Assembly (NCBI GenBank): GCA_025362165.1
Contig: JANYHY010000708.1
Location: 1 to 16,811 of the forward strand
Reading direction: 5' to 3'
Length of the DNA stretch: 16,811 bases
From: Myxococcales bacterium
Lineage (GTDB): Bacteria > Myxococcota_A > Polyangia > Polyangiales > Polyangiaceae
The stretch's first letter is position 1, and every line of letters begins with the position of its first letter. The position numbers were made by a program, and so were the translations under genes. Positions 1 through 7,806 of this stretch are shown piece by piece. The notes under the pieces were generated by a model. That model worked only from the letters and a program-made list of their open reading frames with translations, was not told the DNA's origin and made no database searches.

Positions 1-1
1 C

Positions 2-553
2 CATCACTGGGTGGTCGATGATATCGGTCTATACTTTGCGCTCAGCGGCAGAGACCTTTTCGTGACGACCTTCAACGGAGACGAGATCGTTCGCGTTCCG
101 GTAGCTACAGGCCAGAAAGAACACTGGGCGACCGCGCCAGGTACCGGCTTTGGCGCCATGGCCGCTGCAGACGGCGTGGTCTTTGTGATCGTCGGACACG
201 AGGTCGGCATCAACCCACCTGTCGCCCGAGATCTGTCCATCCTGGCGATTACCAGCATGGACCAAGCGACCACCTTCGCGCCCTCCACTTCGTTTCTAAG
301 CCGAGGGATCCCGAATCCGTCATGCCTGGGTGTCTCCGACGGGATGGTTTATCATACAGTAGGAGATGCAACTCTGAACGTGCAGCCCGTGAGCGGCGGG
401 CCAGTGCGCCCGTTCGCGTCCACAGGCTACTGTGTGGAGATGACGTTCGACGACAAATACGTGTACTGGATCGCTGCGCCAAAGCGCAACTTGGCGGACC
501 CTGATACTCTGGACAACACATACAAGATCTACCGGGCGTGCAAGGCCAAGTGA
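2..553 (+). CDS. C-terminal part of a propeller-like secreted or lipoprotein (5' end outside window)
   Basis: The frame is open from the left edge, so the true start lies upstream; the GTG at 11 is only the first possible start inside the window. About 180 residues are visible. They show beta-strand repeats of the kind found in myxobacterial beta-propeller proteins: 'GRDLFVTTF', 'DGVVFVIVG' and 'DDKYVYWIAAP', each an aromatic/hydrophobic strand after a short Asp/Gly turn. Two Cys residues occur in the last third (SCLGVSD and GYCVEM) and one near the end (RACKAK). The stop is TGA at 551-553. No enzymatic motif is visible. A periplasmic or surface-attached propeller is inferred from the repeat pattern; ligand and role are unknown. 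The next frame (GlpB-like) starts 56 bases downstream on the same strand. Confidence 0.7.
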   Translation, partial: HHWVVDDIGLYFALSGRDLFVTTFNGDEIVRVPVATGQKEHWATAPGTGFGAMAAADGVVFVIVGHEVGINPPVARDLSILAITSMDQATTFAPSTSFLSRGIPNPSCLGVSDGMVYHTVGDATLNVQPVSGGPVRPFASTGYCVEMTFDDKYVYWIAAPKRNLADPDTLDNTYKIYRACKAK

Positions 554-609
554 CAGAGACGTCTTGGCACAGTCATCGACCACGCGACTACGGTGAACAG
601 GGGCTACGG

Positions 610-1107
610 GTGAAGCGCGTTGTCGTGATCGGCGCGGGCATCGCCGGGACTGCGGCTGCTTTGGCCGCGCGAGACTCTGGAGCCGAGGTGACGATCGTGC
701 GCGGAGGTTCTGGCGCGACGTCTCTCGGTGTGGGCGCCTACGACGTGACCCCTTGGGAGTCGTCACTTGCCAACGCGCCAATCAGTGCATCATGCATGCA
801 CATATTGAGGCAAATTGGCTGCATTTCGTGCCCAGAGCGCGGCGCGGTGCTCGCGTCCTCCACGGGAATTCTTCGGCCGGCGCGCGCACACGACGACGCA
901 TTGCTCGATCTCTCGGAGGTCCGCTCGGGGCGCGTGCTCTTGCTCGATGCGACGATCGACGGATGGGACGCGAGCCCGCTTCAGTGCCGCCGCCCAAGTT
1001 CCACACCGTGCGCTACTCGGGTGTGCTGGCGTCGGCGAGCAAACTTAGGTCGCGCATCGCACCTAAGCCTCCGAGCTCGTCGACGTCGACGACCGAGGAG
1101 CCGATAG
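610..1107 (+). pseudogene. Truncated FAD/NAD(P)-binding oxidoreductase, GlpB-like N-terminus
   Basis: The GTG at 610 (preceded by CAGGGG at 598-603) opens VKRVVVIGAGIAGTAAAL, a Rossmann dinucleotide-binding loop (GxGxxG) followed by an alpha helix and an acidic-rich second strand (GAEVTIV). The next motif, GGSGATSLGVGAYDVTPW, resembles the FAD-binding part of GlpB, the anaerobic glycerol-3-phosphate dehydrogenase B subunit, and related myxobacterial flavoproteins. Recognisable protein continues to about 990 (LLDATIDGWDASPL), roughly 125 residues; such enzymes usually exceed 400. After that the frame turns into Arg-rich shadow sequence and stops at 1107. A possible continuation (PPKFHTVRYSGVLAS) lies in another frame at about 990-1040, suggesting a frameshift followed by loss of the rest. 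It is probably non-functional. Confidence 0.6.
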
Positions 1108-1191
1108 TCGCACGCCGACCGACTGCCTATCGACCGTCGGCGAAGCTCCTCCGCAGGACCTTCGGGTTCGTGATTGCCGTCGCCCTCGGGC

Positions 1192-1578
1192 TCAGTTCTC
1201 ACGTCCTTCTGCCAACTTCTCGCCCTTTGGGCTTCGACTTTGGCATGGGCGGTTCGATGTGTTGCAGTGCCCCAAGTGCAAGCCTTCGCCGCACTGCGAG
1301 TCGTTGTTGCAGGTCTTCCCGGCGGGCTTCGGCTTGGCGGTCGGTTCGGGCGTGGCGCTCTGTGTGGGGCAGTGGCTGAGTCGCTGACCGTTGGCGTCGT
1401 GCTTGTGGTCGGTGTTGGTGTTGGCGTCACGGCCCCGCCTTCTGGAGGCGTGCAATTGTTGTGGACGCAAACAAGCTCGCCTGGGCACTCGCTGCTCTGC
1501 GCGCATTTGTTGCCCAGTCCAGGCACCGATGAAGAAGCAGCCGACGCGGCTGTCAAAGCTTTCTGATGGTTGGCTCAT
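1192..1578 (-). pseudogene. Frameshifted Cys-rich secreted-type protein
   Basis: Two overlapping minus-strand frames each carry half of one recognisable protein. The upstream half, in the frame that is open below about 1575, has GNKCAQSSECPGELVCVHNNC followed by a Thr/Pro linker (TPTPTPTTSTTPT). The downstream half is in the other frame (ending in a stop at 1192) and has a Lys/Pro linker (PEPTAKPKPAGK) followed by CNNDSQCGEGLHLGHC. Both Cys clusters match the 'C..SSEC....VC...C' pattern common in myxobacterial extracellular proteins, and linker meets linker between about 1340 and 1400, so a one-base frame change there explains the split. The signal-peptide end is not clear: the 1578 ATG gives a short hydrophobic FFIGAW stretch, but in the frame without the first Cys cluster. 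Either a decayed gene or a sequencing indel. The plus strand here only encodes Val/Gly-rich shadow sequence. Confidence 0.45.
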
Positions 1579-1643
1579 GGTTTCGTGAGGCGTGGATCTG
1601 ACGCTTCGAACGTGAATATGCTGGCCGGTTCGGAGGAGCGAAA

Positions 1644-2924
1644 ATGGAACGTCTTGCGATCTTTGCGTGCGTGTTCGGTGGTGCTGTTGCGGCGTGTTCT
1701 ACCGATGATGGAACAGTGACCTCGGATGCCAGTCCCGTGGATGTCGTCGCGAAAGACACATCGGTTCCAATCGACTCTGGCGTAGATGCGCTGACCGACA
1801 GCGCCGATGCAGCAGATGCCGCGAATGCTCCAGATGCGGCCGATGCTGGGCCTGTCTACAACGACATGACCATGAAGGCGAACTGGACGACGTTTGCACC
1901 CAAGCTCGATAGCAAGGGAATCCAAGGTGGCACATTCGATGGACGCTACGTGTACTTCTCGCCTGCGTTCGGCAGCGTCGTCAGCCAGTACGACACCACG
2001 GCGCCCTTCTCCATGCAGAGCTCGTGGACGAACTTCGACGTGTCCGCGCTCGGAGGTGCACCCAAACAGTACTTCGGTGCAGTGTTCGATGGGCGGTATG
2101 TATACTTAGTACCTAACGCATCTGGGCTCGTGCTTCGATACGACAGTCAAGCTTCGTTCGCATCCTCGGGCTCGTGGACCGAGTTCGACACGACGACGCT
2201 CTCGCCTTCGGTGAAGGGCTTCAACGGCGGCACGTTTGACGGGCAATACGTGTATTTCGTGTCGGCATACTCGGGCACAGTTCGTCTCGACACGAAGGGC
2301 ACATTCACATCGGCCAATGCTTGGACGAGCCTCAACAGTGGACCTGGGGTAGGCCAGGATTACGGAGGGATCTTCGATGGCAAGTTCGTCTACGCCACAC
2401 CGTTCGGATCAGCGACCGTGGCTCGTTACGACATCTCGATGCCGTTCAATGCGAACTCTTGGACCTCGTTCGATACTGGCCCACTCGCGTTGAGCGATGC
2501 TGGCCCAGTCAATCCTTATGCTGGTGCGTCCTTCGATGGTCGCTACGCATACTTCGTCGGAGGCAACTCATTTCGCCTCGTTCGATACGACACGACTGCA
2601 TCGTTCACCAACGCTCAGTCATGGTTGCCCTTCGATACCTCCGCAGTGTTGCCCGCGCAGACTTACCTCGTGCTGAGCGCGTTCGACGGTAGGTATGCCT
2701 ACGTCGGTAGCTATGGAGGCTGGATTGGTCGGGTCGATACTACAGCTGTATTCACGAGCGCGGGCTCGTGGTCGAAATACCAAAGCGGCGTCGGCGAGAG
2801 CGGCGCGATGGTGTTCGATGGTCGGTACCTCTATATCGCGGGCGGTTTGAACGTCACGCGCTTCGACGCGAAATCGCCACCTTCGATGCCTGCGCTCCCG
2901 AGCTTCAAAGGCTCGTTCTATTGA
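1644..2924 (+). CDS. Lipoprotein with seven beta-propeller repeats
   Basis: ATG at 1644 is preceded by a strong ribosome site, GGAGGAG at 1632-1638. The 426-residue product begins with a short hydrophobic signal ending in the lipobox V-A-A-C18, so it should be lipidated. Residues about 19-72 form an Asp/Ala/Ser/Thr-rich linker (DAADAANAPDAADAG), typical of surface lipoproteins in myxobacteria. The rest consists of seven repeats of about 50 residues, each with 'W(T)xFD...', then F-D-G-[RKQ]-[YF]-x-Y, then an 'x-R-[YVF/L]-D' strand. Seven copies suggest a closed seven-bladed propeller. No catalytic motif is seen; binding or scaffolding is inferred. A frameshifted small lipoprotein gene follows 23 bases after the stop. 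G+C appears lower than in the kinase gene further right. Confidence 0.9.
   Translation: MERLAIFACVFGGAVAACSTDDGTVTSDASPVDVVAKDTSVPIDSGVDALTDSADAADAANAPDAADAGPVYNDMTMKANWTTFAPKLDSKGIQGGTFDGRYVYFSPAFGSVVSQYDTTAPFSMQSSWTNFDVSALGGAPKQYFGAVFDGRYVYLVPNASGLVLRYDSQASFASSGSWTEFDTTTLSPSVKGFNGGTFDGQYVYFVSAYSGTVRLDTKGTFTSANAWTSLNSGPGVGQDYGGIFDGKFVYATPFGSATVARYDISMPFNANSWTSFDTGPLALSDAGPVNPYAGASFDGRYAYFVGGNSFRLVRYDTTASFTNAQSWLPFDTSAVLPAQTYLVLSAFDGRYAYVGSYGGWIGRVDTTAVFTSAGSWSKYQSGVGESGAMVFDGRYLYIAGGLNVTRFDAKSPPSMPALPSFKGSFY
1935..2834 (+). repeat. Seven coding repeats (FDGRYVY-type propeller blades)
   Basis: The TTC-GAT-GG core codons recur at 1935, 2085, 2235, 2373, 2532, 2682 and 2814, spaced 150, 150, 138, 159, 150 and 132 bases. 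Each encodes F-D-G-x-[YF]-x-Y. DNA identity between copies is partial, so the duplications are old or under protein-level constraint. The regular spacing of about 50 codons supports seven blades. Confidence 0.85.
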
Positions 2925-2947
2925 TCTTCGCCAAGGGTATGATCCCA

Positions 2948-3173
2948 ATGAACAGTGCGACTCTTCCGATTGTGCTGGTGCTCGGGTTGTGGAAGCAGCA
3001 GCGTTGATGATGTTGTCACTCCCGGCAAAGACGCGTCGACGTGTACGGCGACACGACCCAACCTGGACGACCGGACGGACGGCGAAGAGGCGCTCGTCGA
3101 TGGCATCGACAACGGCTACGACGAGAAGGCGGTCGCCGCGCTCCTTCGCGAGGGCCGCTCGCTGCTTCGATGA
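2948..3173 (+). pseudogene. Small lipoprotein gene with an apparent one-base frameshift
   Basis: ATG at 2948 (AAGGG about 10 bases upstream) opens MNSATLPIVLVLG, a lipoprotein signal start, but that frame then reads LWKQQR and stops at 3007. One base over, the frame reads C-G-S-S-S-V-D-D-V-V-T-P-G-K-D-A-S, exactly what should follow 'LVLG' in a lipobox (L-G-C). Removing one T near 2990 (CGGGTTGTGG) restores a single reading frame of about 75 residues to the stop at 3173. The mature part has VDGIDNGYDEK, reminiscent of the Asp/Asn-rich 'DGIDNDCD' metal-binding motif common in myxobacterial secreted proteins, then ends soon after. It is short and may be truncated as well as frameshifted. It sits 23 bases after the propeller lipoprotein and was probably co-transcribed with it. 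Confidence 0.45.
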
Positions 3174-3198
3174 GGCTCACTCCCTTTTCGCCACCTGC

Positions 3199-3215
3199 CG
3201 CCGAAACGATCGGCG
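3199..3215. terminator. Hairpin between convergent genes
   Basis: A perfect 6-base stem (CGCCGA / TCGGCG) with a 5-base loop lies 13 bases beyond the stop codon of the minus-strand outer-membrane gene and 25 bases after the stop of the broken lipoprotein gene. There is no T-run on either side, so it is at best a weak or factor-assisted terminator. The position between convergent genes is the main support. Confidence 0.3.
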
Positions 3216-3228
3216 AGCGGTGCTTTAG

Positions 3229-5727
3229 TCACCCCCACCAATAAGAAATCTTGACCATGAACACATCAATCGCCGGCGCGCGCCCAAGCGCATTGAACCC
3301 AAAACCAGCGCTCTCCCCAGTCCCGAGCACCACGTTCGGCGCCTGCGTCCGCGTATAGACCAAGTATAGAGTCGACCCTAATCGGTATTCCCATCGACCC
3401 ACCACATTGACATTGATCACACCCTGAACGAAGTCTGGATTCTGCGCGAGCGCCATCCCATAAGGTCGAAGCTCGCTCAAGTGCACCACCGAGCGAGGCG
3501 CGAGCGACTGAAACGAGCTGAAGTCCGCGTAGTGTCCGGTCGAGAGGAATATCTGCGCATAAGCCTGCAACGAGATGCGCGGCGTGAACGTGTAGCCCGC
3601 GCGCAGCGTGGAGCCGATGCTCGAGGCGCTGAGCCTCCCAAATAAGTATTGGCCCGGAGCGGGCCCTTGGCCCACGAAGCGGGGCTCGCCGAGCGAGAAG
3701 TCGTAGCTGGGATCGATCTCGAGATCGAACTGCGGCAAGACGCGGAACGTGAGGTGAATGTCTCCCGTCGCGTAGAGGCCGTCCGTGAGCACTTGTGTCT
3801 GCGTCTCTGCGGCGAACGACACGCGCTTGGTTTTGTCGCTCTGCAGCTCGAGCTCGTAGCCCACGAGGCCGCCGCGCTCGAGCGAGGTGCCGTCGCCGAC
3901 TTCGCGATCGTCGAACCAGCGACCGCGATAGTGCACCTCGGTGAAGACCTCCCATTTGTTCTTTAGTTTGCCCGAGTAATTGAGCTGATAACCGCTCCCG
4001 AGATCGTGCCCGTCGAGGTTGAATCGGCCGAAGTATTCGAAGCGCGCGTGCGTCTCGCGCATGATCCACCACGGCTCGAGCTCGCGGTACTCGACGTCTG
4101 CGCGCCACCGCACGTTGTTCGCGCGGCGATCAAAGCCGAGGTCGTTCACGTCGAGCTTTCGGTCGTTGTACTCGCCGCGCAAATCGCCGACGAGGTGTTT
4201 ACCGCCCTCCTTGTTCAGATTGGCCACGAGCCCGAAGCCGCGGTCGCCAGGCGCGATGAGAGTGCCATCTCGCACTCGACGCGTGGGACCGTCCTGCAAT
4301 TGAGACATCACCGCTTGTCCCTCAGTCACCCAATCGCCTTTGCTCGAGCGCCACCTCCAATCAATCGCCCCGACGAGAGCGTCATTGAAGCAGCGAGAGA
4401 ATCGCGAGACGACCGCTCCATTGGGGCACAATTGCGTCGCGCCGCCTGATGCGTCGCTCGGATAACCGCTAGTCGGTTCCACGTGAGTGACAGCGGTAGT
4501 CATCAATCCAACGTGCGCGTTGTCTCCCAAATCGCGCTTCAGTCGGAGTACGTCGTACGAGCTCATGGGATCGGCGAGGCGCTTGGTGATGCTGCCGTCC
4601 TTTCGGCTCACTTGTACGTCGTTCTCGAGCGTGACGGCCTGCATCGCGCCGAACGTCCAGCGCGGAGCGATCCGCCCCGTCAGCTTGCTCGCGCCGATGA
4701 TCGTGGCGGGCGCAGGGAGATCGACGAGCTGCTCGGCGGCTGCGGGATCCGTGCGCAGCGTGGGGAGCGGCGCGACGCGTCCGATGCGGCGCGTGTACAC
4801 GAGCTGAACGGGAGTCTCGAACAGATCGACGCCCTCTAGGAAGAACGGGCGCTTCTCTGGATAGAACGTCTCGTAGGTCGTCAGATTGACGACTAGCGTG
4901 TCCGCCTCGACTGTCGCGAAATCTGGATTGAGCGTCAAATCGAGCGCCAGGTCGTGAGTGGGGTGCCACTTCAGATCGACGCCCGCGGAGAAGCCTGGTG
5001 TGACGCCGCTCCCTGTCGCGTCGACCGCGGCGTCGCGTCGCGTGAGCTTGCCGAGCACGAACGGGCGAATCTCCACTGGGGCCTTCGCGGTCAATCCGCG
5101 CAGACCGTCGAGCCGCCCATAGTGCGACACCTCACCTGCCGCAGCGCGCGGGATGAACGCCCACTCGTCCGTCTCCTGCCTCTCCGAAATGTAGCGCCGC
5201 GCTTGGAAGTCCCAGGATTGCAACGGCAGCGTCGCGAACCGAAGCGTGTGGAGCGGGATGCGAATCTCCGCGGTCCACCCGCTCGCGGTGACTTTGGTCT
5301 GCGCCTCCCAGTTCTCGTCCCAGTTCTCGCTCGTCTCCGTGTCATTGAAGCGGAGCGTGTCCACTTGCACGCCGGACGCGTTGACCGTGAACTCGAACGC
5401 GCTCTTTCCATCTCCCCGCGTACCCAGCGCGACCGACACCCAATCGGACTCCACGAGACGCCCGCGCCGCGTGAGTCGCTCCACTATCTTGGAGTGCGTC
5501 TGCTCGCAGTCGAACGCGAAGTAGATTGAGTCGTCGTCGTAGACCACGCGCAGCGTCGTCCTGTCGCTCGGCGCGCTCGCCTCGTTGGGGAACTTCTGCG
5601 TGAAGGCCGTCACCGGCGGCGCGGACACCCACGCCGCGTCCGCGAGGTCCCCGTCGAGCTTCGGCGCGTGCTCCACGCGCGTGGCGTCGAGGTGCGCAAG
5701 CGCGACGTCGAGCAGGAACGGGAACAT
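3229..5727 (-). CDS. CBM9-like / DUF5916-type outer-membrane beta-barrel protein
   Basis: The 832-residue product starts most plausibly at ATG 5727 (MFPFLLDVALAHLDAT), which places a short hydrophobic stretch at the N-terminus; an in-frame GTG at 5769 would add 14 residues. Residues about 15-200 match the carbohydrate-binding-family-9-like fold seen in this family: 'PKLDGDLADAAW', 'TTLRVVYDDDSIYFAFDC', 'FEFTVNASGVQVDTL' and 'GWTAEIRIPLHTLRF'. The remainder fits the DUF5916 barrel, including 'YETFYPEKRPFFLEG' and many alternating aromatic strands, ending in ISYWWG. Family members are outer-membrane proteins of unknown substrate, often thought to handle carbohydrate or peptide ligands. The gene is divergent from chrB with a 57-base gap, so a shared regulatory region is possible. 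The signal peptide is unusually short, which leaves some doubt about the start. Confidence 0.88.
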   Translation of the reverse strand: MFPFLLDVALAHLDATRVEHAPKLDGDLADAAWVSAPPVTAFTQKFPNEASAPSDRTTLRVVYDDDSIYFAFDCEQTHSKIVERLTRRGRLVESDWVSVALGTRGDGKSAFEFTVNASGVQVDTLRFNDTETSENWDENWEAQTKVTASGWTAEIRIPLHTLRFATLPLQSWDFQARRYISERQETDEWAFIPRAAAGEVSHYGRLDGLRGLTAKAPVEIRPFVLGKLTRRDAAVDATGSGVTPGFSAGVDLKWHPTHDLALDLTLNPDFATVEADTLVVNLTTYETFYPEKRPFFLEGVDLFETPVQLVYTRRIGRVAPLPTLRTDPAAAEQLVDLPAPATIIGASKLTGRIAPRWTFGAMQAVTLENDVQVSRKDGSITKRLADPMSSYDVLRLKRDLGDNAHVGLMTTAVTHVEPTSGYPSDASGGATQLCPNGAVVSRFSRCFNDALVGAIDWRWRSSKGDWVTEGQAVMSQLQDGPTRRVRDGTLIAPGDRGFGLVANLNKEGGKHLVGDLRGEYNDRKLDVNDLGFDRRANNVRWRADVEYRELEPWWIMRETHARFEYFGRFNLDGHDLGSGYQLNYSGKLKNKWEVFTEVHYRGRWFDDREVGDGTSLERGGLVGYELELQSDKTKRVSFAAETQTQVLTDGLYATGDIHLTFRVLPQFDLEIDPSYDFSLGEPRFVGQGPAPGQYLFGRLSASSIGSTLRAGYTFTPRISLQAYAQIFLSTGHYADFSSFQSLAPRSVVHLSELRPYGMALAQNPDFVQGVINVNVVGRWEYRLGSTLYLVYTRTQAPNVVLGTGESAGFGFNALGRAPAIDVFMVKISYWWG

Positions 5728-5749
5728 GCCGCCGGACCACTTAGCGCAG

Positions 5750-5779
5750 TTGCGTTCGAAATAGCACAACTGTTATACA
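5750..5779 (+). promoter_or_regulatory. Candidate promoter for chrB operon, possibly leaderless
   Basis: TTGCGT at 5750-5755 and TATACA at 5774-5779 are separated by 18 bases and resemble sigma70-type -35 and -10 boxes. Transcription from this site would begin almost at the chrB GTG (5785), giving little or no leader. It lies in the 57-base gap between divergent genes. Pattern match only. Confidence 0.25.
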
Positions 5780-5784
5780 GGGCT

Positions 5785-6768
5785 GTGTCGCGCTCCGTTG
5801 CCTCGCCCAGATGGCTGCTCCTCGTGCACCAAATCCCGCCAAAACCGAGCTATTTCCGCGCGAAGGTCGGCCGTCGGCTGCACAGGCTGGGGGCGGTCGC
5901 GATCAAGAACTCGGTCTACGTCCTGCCGATGAGAGACCAGGCTCAGGAGGACCTCCAGTGGGCGGCGAGAGAGATCGCGTCGGAGGGTGGTGACGCGACG
6001 CTCTGCGCGGCGAACCTCATCGAGGGCCTGCGCGACGAGCAGGTGGAGGCGCTCTTTCAGTCGGCGCGTCAGGCCGACTACGCGGAGCTCGCGCGAGACG
6101 CGCGGGCGTTCTCCAGCAAGCTCCCCAAGAAGCAGAAGCCAACGGGCGAGAGCCGCGCTCGAATCGACGGTGAGGTCGCGCGACTGCGCAAGCGCATGGC
6201 GGAGCTCGTGGCGATCGATTTCTTCAGCGCACCAGGTCGTGAGAGCGCAGACGCAGCGATCACGACGCTCGGGCGGCGACTGCCCGAGGCACCCAAGCAG
6301 ACCGAGGAGAAGGTGGACCCGGCGACGTTGCAGCGGCGAACGTGGGTGACTCGCGCGAACGTGCACGTCGATCGCGTCGCGAGCGCGTGGCTGATTCGGC
6401 GCTTCATCGACGACAAGGCGCGCTTCAAGTTCGTCCGCGGCCACGGCTACAAAGCCAAGAACGGCGAGGTCACGTTCGACATGTCCGAGGCGACGTTCAC
6501 GCACGTGGGCGATCGCTGCACCTTCGAGGTGCTCGTCGATCGGTTCTCCCTGCGAGAACCGGGGCTCTCCGCGATCGCCGAGATCGTGCACGACCTCGAC
6601 GTGAAGGACGGCAAATACGGCCGCGAGGAGGCGCCGGGCGTCGCGAGCTTCATCGCCGGGCTCGCGCTCGCGCACCGTGACGACATGAAGCGAATCGACG
6701 TCGGCGGCCTGATGCTCGACGCGCTCTTCGAGTTCTATCGAAGCAAGAAGGCACGGAGGGGCGAGTGA
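5785..6768 (+). CDS. chrB: ChrB family chromate-resistance protein
   Basis: The GTG at 5785 gives a 327-residue protein, normal for ChrB. Residues 10-45 carry the ChrB N-terminal signature (WLLLVHQIPPKPSYFR, then RRLHRLGAVAIKNSVYVLP). A charged helical stretch follows (about 60-150), then the C-terminal chromate-resistance domain from about residue 187: TWVTRANVHVDRVASAWLIR, FKFVRGHGY, and EIVHDLDVKDGKYGREEAPG. In Proteobacteria ChrB is associated with the chromate efflux pump ChrA and has been described as a chromate-responsive regulator; here no chrA is in the window. Instead the gene overlaps the next one by four bases (GTGA) and heads a three-gene operon of envelope proteins. Longer in-frame starts at 5668 would run into the divergent gene and lack a ribosome site, so 5785 is preferred. 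Confidence 0.9.
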   Translation: MSRSVASPRWLLLVHQIPPKPSYFRAKVGRRLHRLGAVAIKNSVYVLPMRDQAQEDLQWAAREIASEGGDATLCAANLIEGLRDEQVEALFQSARQADYAELARDARAFSSKLPKKQKPTGESRARIDGEVARLRKRMAELVAIDFFSAPGRESADAAITTLGRRLPEAPKQTEEKVDPATLQRRTWVTRANVHVDRVASAWLIRRFIDDKARFKFVRGHGYKAKNGEVTFDMSEATFTHVGDRCTFEVLVDRFSLREPGLSAIAEIVHDLDVKDGKYGREEAPGVASFIAGLALAHRDDMKRIDVGGLMLDALFEFYRSKKARRGE

Positions 6769-7802
6769 AATCACCTCGTTGGTTCATCGGATTGGCCATC
6801 ATCGGATTGGCAAGTAGCGCCGCCGCCGGTCCGGAGACCGTCCTGCGTGAGTTCGCTGGAGGCCAGGTAAAAAAGGGGGTTCGCACGATCGGCATGGGCG
6901 GCGACGGCGCGACGACTGGCAACTACGCGCTCGTGTACAAGGACGCCGGTGGAGCGATCTTCGATCAAGGGATCGCCCACTTCATCGACACGGGCAACAC
7001 GTTCACGTTCAGCGCGGTCGGCTTCACGAGCCCGACGTTCTGGAACGACGCGGCGTTCTACATCATGGCGCTTGGACAGACCGGCAACGGCGTGCACGTG
7101 TGGAGCCTGACGGACCCGAGCGCGAAGAAGCCACCCTCCACCGGGAACCTCTCGGACACTTCGGTGTTCATCAAGCTCGCCAAGCCGATCACCGAGACGC
7201 TCAGCGTCGGCTTCATGCTCGCCTACGAGCTCTCGCAGGCCACGCTGGTTCCCGACGCGGGCGGCGCACCGATTCAATTCAAGACCTCGTATCTGCCGTC
7301 TGGAGGGTTTGGGCTGCATTGGCACCCAAACGACCATTGGCAAGTAGGCGCGCGCGTGATCACCAATCACGACAACGAGACTCGCACGCAAGGCACGACG
7401 AGCACCGACGGGTTCTTGCGCTCGTACGAGTATCGCCTCGGCGTCGCCTTCTCACCCATCAAGGGGACTCTGTTCGACATGGGAGTCGCCGCGCTCGACC
7501 GCTCGAACACGCTGGAGCATACGGCGAGCTTCGCGGTGCACCCGACCGTCGGGGTCGAGCAGGCGTTGGTGCCCAAGCGCGTGTGGGCGCGCGCGGGGCT
7601 CGACGAGACCACGTGGACGACCGGGATGAGCCTCGCGTTCGGCGCGTTCAAGATCGATCTCGCCTACCTCTACAACCTCGCGGAGGCGCGCACCGCAGAC
7701 GTGTTCGGCAAACGAAATACTAGCCTCATCGGCACGCTGGGCTTCGACTACGAGAAGGCGCTCCGAAGAAGTAGCGGCCCCTCGGTCGAAGGCGCAAAGT
7801 AG
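6765..7802 (+). CDS. Outer-membrane beta-barrel protein downstream of chrB
   Basis: GTG at 6765 overlaps the chrB stop (GTGA) and is preceded by a good ribosome site, GGAGGGG at 6755-6761, so translation is probably coupled. Residues 1-21 form a signal peptide (KSPRWFIGLAIIGLASSAAA, cleavage after A-A-A). The mature protein begins with 'GVRTIGMGGDGATTGNYALV', a small motif like the 'GxRxxGMGG' start of FadL/PorV/TraF-type outer-membrane barrels. About 320 residues of alternating strands and Gly turns follow (FGLHWHPNDHWQVGARVI, YRLGVAFSPIKGTLFDMGVA). The substrate is not evident. Its coupling to chrB suggests a role in the same stress or transport process; that is inference. Confidence 0.82.
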   Translation: MKSPRWFIGLAIIGLASSAAAGPETVLREFAGGQVKKGVRTIGMGGDGATTGNYALVYKDAGGAIFDQGIAHFIDTGNTFTFSAVGFTSPTFWNDAAFYIMALGQTGNGVHVWSLTDPSAKKPPSTGNLSDTSVFIKLAKPITETLSVGFMLAYELSQATLVPDAGGAPIQFKTSYLPSGGFGLHWHPNDHWQVGARVITNHDNETRTQGTTSTDGFLRSYEYRLGVAFSPIKGTLFDMGVAALDRSNTLEHTASFAVHPTVGVEQALVPKRVWARAGLDETTWTTGMSLAFGAFKIDLAYLYNLAEARTADVFGKRNTSLIGTLGFDYEKALRRSSGPSVEGAK

Positions 7803-7806
7803 TTCA

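Noticed and set aside
1174..1566. Plus-strand frame with a hydrophobic Val/Gly stretch that could pass for a membrane protein
   Set aside because: It is the complement of the Thr/Pro linker of the reverse-strand Cys-rich gene; no ribosome site or family motif.
3266..4108. Minus-strand Arg-rich frame overlapping the DUF5916 gene
   Set aside because: Out-of-frame shadow of the 832-residue gene with no motif of its own.
5773..6774. A minus-strand frame of about 333 codons opposite chrB
   Set aside because: Mirror of the chrB codons; chrB has clear domain motifs, this frame has none.
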